This document shows, piece after piece, positions 7,276-8,578 of a stretch of DNA of 8,578 nt; position 1 is the first letter of the stretch, and the number at the start of each line of letters is the position of its first letter. The position numbers were made by a program, and so were the translations under genes. The notes below the pieces were generated by a model that had not been told where the DNA came from, made no database searches, and saw only the letters and a list, made by a program, of their open reading frames with translations. Origin of the DNA: Treponema sp. (GTDB taxonomy: Bacteria; Spirochaetota; Spirochaetia; Treponematales; Treponemataceae); contig SFOB01000100.1 in the NCBI GenBank assembly GCA_004554075.1, forward strand, positions 1 through 8,578, read 5' to 3'.

Positions 7276-7305
7276 ATAATATTAGTTTTCGGACATTTTT
7301 TTCAG
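7276..7305 (-). promoter_or_regulatory. Possible internal promoter ahead of mreB
   Basis: On the minus strand CTGAAA (7305-7300; four of six matches to the -35 consensus) is followed after 18 bases by TATTAT (7281-7276; five of six matches to -10). The -35 lies in the last codons of the TPR gene and the -10 in the 30-base gap. Transcription would start close to 7269, giving a leader of about 18 bases that still includes the mreB ribosome site. The matches are modest, and the operon may instead be read from further upstream. Confidence 0.25.
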
Positions 7306-8238
7306 GGCACCAGGGTGATTAACCTGAATCTTAAGGGCTTTACGCCATTCAGAACGGGCCTTCACTATGTTTCCCTGCTTTTCATATATTACACCAATTC
7401 CATAATGTGCGTCAGCAGAATTTTCGTTTTTTATTAAAACTTTCTCAAATTCTTGCTGGGCAGCATCATAATCTTCTTTATCTATATAGATAGTTCCAAG
7501 AAGATTCTGGCTTCTTAATACTATATCTTCATTATCGCTGTTTTTTATGATTCTGAATAGATATTGTTCAGAAGCATTTAATTGTTGTGCTTTATAATAT
7601 TGTTCTGCAATTGAAAGTAAAAGTGAATCAGATTCACGAACTAAAAGAGCCTCTGTAAAGGCGGCAATGCTTTCCATTGTCATTCCTAAAGAGGCATAGC
7701 TGAGACCAAGATATTCAGCTATATCATCTGCCTCGTAGCCGTTTTCTTTTGCAAGCAGAAGATATTTTACTGCAAGGTCTGCGTAATAATGGGTTGTAAT
7801 TGTGTTCTTAGAAAAATATGCGCGGCCCAGCATATACTGAAGCTGAGGAACAAGAGATTTGTCTGCCTCATAAAGAGCCACACGAATATTGTTTATACAT
7901 TCATCAAGATAGCTTTGAGCCTGCTGGGTATCTGTCTGAGACTGAGCTAAGAAAAAGCAGGCATAGCTGTAATAAGTTAATGCTGTGTTGTTGTAGGTAT
8001 TGTCCTGAAGAAAAACTTTACAAAGTTCATAGACTTTCTGATAGTCGTATTCGCTCCAGGCTTCTTTTATTGTTTTGATTGAAATTCTACCGGACTGGTA
8101 TTTTTTGATTCCGAAATATGTGGAGAAAGCAATGGCAGACACTACTACTACCACAACTGCAACGTGTAATACGTTTCGCAGCAGATGGCTCTTCTTTTTT
8201 GCGTAGCTGCTGTTTTCAATATTGTAATTAGCTTTCAA
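7282..8238 (-). CDS. Membrane-anchored TPR-repeat protein upstream of mreB
   Basis: This is a bitopic protein of 318 residues. Residues 1-22 are polar and basic (KKK at 14-16), 23-43 are a Val-rich membrane span, and the rest is a soluble helical domain that the positive-inside rule puts in the periplasm. Tetratricopeptide repeats are clear at about 172-203, 241-272 and 275-308 (consensus-like A-x-x-x-L-G-x-x-Y and A-x-x-x-F-x-x-A-L patterns), with degenerate ones at about 61-95, 130-165 and 206-238. There is no catalytic motif, so it is probably a protein-binding scaffold. A stop codon lies in frame upstream, and the only plausible initiator before the membrane span is TTG at 8238, preceded by GTGGTGGGG. 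That is a weak, closely spaced ribosome site, suggesting low expression. It sits between rnpB and mreB on the same strand. A role in cell elongation or envelope assembly is inferred from position alone; no specific function is claimed. Confidence 0.85.
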   Translation of the reverse strand: MKANYNIENSSYAKKKSHLLRNVLHVAVVVVVVSAIAFSTYFGIKKYQSGRISIKTIKEAWSEYDYQKVYELCKVFLQDNTYNNTALTYYSYACFFLAQSQTDTQQAQSYLDECINNIRVALYEADKSLVPQLQYMLGRAYFSKNTITTHYYADLAVKYLLLAKENGYEADDIAEYLGLSYASLGMTMESIAAFTEALLVRESDSLLLSIAEQYYKAQQLNASEQYLFRIIKNSDNEDIVLRSQNLLGTIYIDKEDYDAAQQEFEKVLIKNENSADAHYGIGVIYEKQGNIVKARSEWRKALKIQVNHPGALKKMSEN

Positions 8239-8266
8239 TTCCCCACCACTTTTACAATACTTTTAT

Positions 8267-8273
8267 AAAAAAA
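8267..8273 (-). terminator. rnpB: U7 tract just beyond the rnpB 3' end
   Basis: The minus strand reads CATCTG followed by seven Ts (8273-8267) directly after the RNase P 3' region. No hairpin precedes it inside the window. The P1 helix of RNase P RNA, whose 5' strand is beyond the right edge, could act as the stem. If so, the missing strand should contain something close to CAGATGAAAC. Termination is probably incomplete, because the TPR gene begins only about 30 bases later without an obvious promoter. Confidence 0.4.
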
Positions 8274-8274
8274 C

Positions 8275-8578
8275 AGATGAAACAGTAAGCCGGGTTCTGT
8301 CCTCCACTTTCCTGTAAAAACAGAAAAGCAGGCATAACCATCTATCCGCACTGAAGATTACCCTTCAGCTCCAGCGATTTACCCGCAGTATTGCCCGGAA
8401 AACATAACTGCTGCTTAATCTTGCTCCGAATGAGGTTTACAAGCCAACTTTGTTACCAAAGCTGCGGTAGTCTCTTACACTGCCTTTTCACCCTTACTCG
8501 TCTTGCGACGGGCGGTAATATTTCTGTTGCACTGTCTGTCACGCGCTGGGCTTTGCAGGCGAACCTGCAGCTGCCAGT
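8275..8578 (-). ncRNA. rnpB: RNase P RNA (M1 RNA), 5' end cut by the window edge
   Basis: This is the catalytic RNA of ribonuclease P, which removes 5' leaders from pre-tRNAs together with the RnpA protein. Conserved blocks appear in the right order on the minus strand: GTGCAACAGAAA (8533-8522), AGGGTGAAAAGG (8494-8483), GTAAGAGACTACCGC (8477-8463), GGAGCAAGATTAA (8427-8415), the GGGTAAATCGC segment resembling the CCA-binding L15 loop (8386-8376), AGATGG (8343-8338) and the terminal ACAGAACCCGGCTTA (8300-8286). A P18-like helix is visible at 8351-8368: seven pairs closed by a GUAA tetraloop, as expected for the GNRA loop that docks on P8. About 304 bases are present; typical length is 350-400, so the 5' strands of P1, P2 and the nearby core lie off-window. 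The exact 3' end is approximate. Confidence 0.97.

Noticed and set aside
8281..8578. tmRNA or a riboswitch as the identity of the structured RNA
   Set aside because: The ordered conserved blocks, including GTGCAACAGAAA and ACAGAACCCGGCTTA, are specific to RNase P RNA.

Overview
The window looks like a piece of the chromosome of a host-associated, fibre-degrading Treponema (Spirochaetes; rumen or gut type). Three things suggest this, all inference: moderately AT-rich DNA; a secreted GH10 xylanase; and the full cell-elongation cluster in the order mreB-mreC-mreD-mrdA-rodA, preceded by a membrane-anchored TPR protein. The species cannot be fixed from sequence alone.

Layout. Positions 1-9 (minus) hold only the first three codons of a gene running off the left edge, recognisable by a clean AAGGAG Shine-Dalgarno (SD) sequence. 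Positions 10-211 are a divergent, AT-rich intergenic region with an 8-bp inverted repeat and a candidate sigma70 promoter. Positions 212-1513 (plus) encode a single-domain secreted endo-beta-1,4-xylanase. A 12-bp perfect hairpin (1533-1562) then separates it from a converging minus-strand operon.

Read 5' to 3' on the minus strand, that operon is: the 3' three quarters or so of rnpB (RNase P RNA, cut by the right edge), a TPR membrane protein with a TTG start, mreB, mreC, mreD, mrdA (PBP2) and rodA. Gene junctions from mreB onward are 16 nt or less, and mreD/mrdA overlap by 8 nt, so this part is almost certainly one transcript.

How it works together. MreB filaments on the inner face of the membrane organise MreC, MreD, the SEDS glycosyltransferase RodA and the transpeptidase PBP2 into the elongasome, which inserts peptidoglycan along the cell cylinder. 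The TPR protein is placed as a possible spirochaete accessory of this machine; that role is positional inference only. The xylanase is an unrelated nutritional gene that happens to converge on the cluster.

I see no CRISPR array, insertion sequence, phage gene, tRNA or toxin-antitoxin module. The most unusual points are lineage-specific details of known proteins: two apparent extra membrane spans in RodA, a cysteine-rich probable zinc site and Trp/Cys-rich C-terminal segment in PBP2, a variant MreB nucleotide pocket, and an almost gapless rnpB-to-elongasome arrangement. I did not find a convincing undescribed system.
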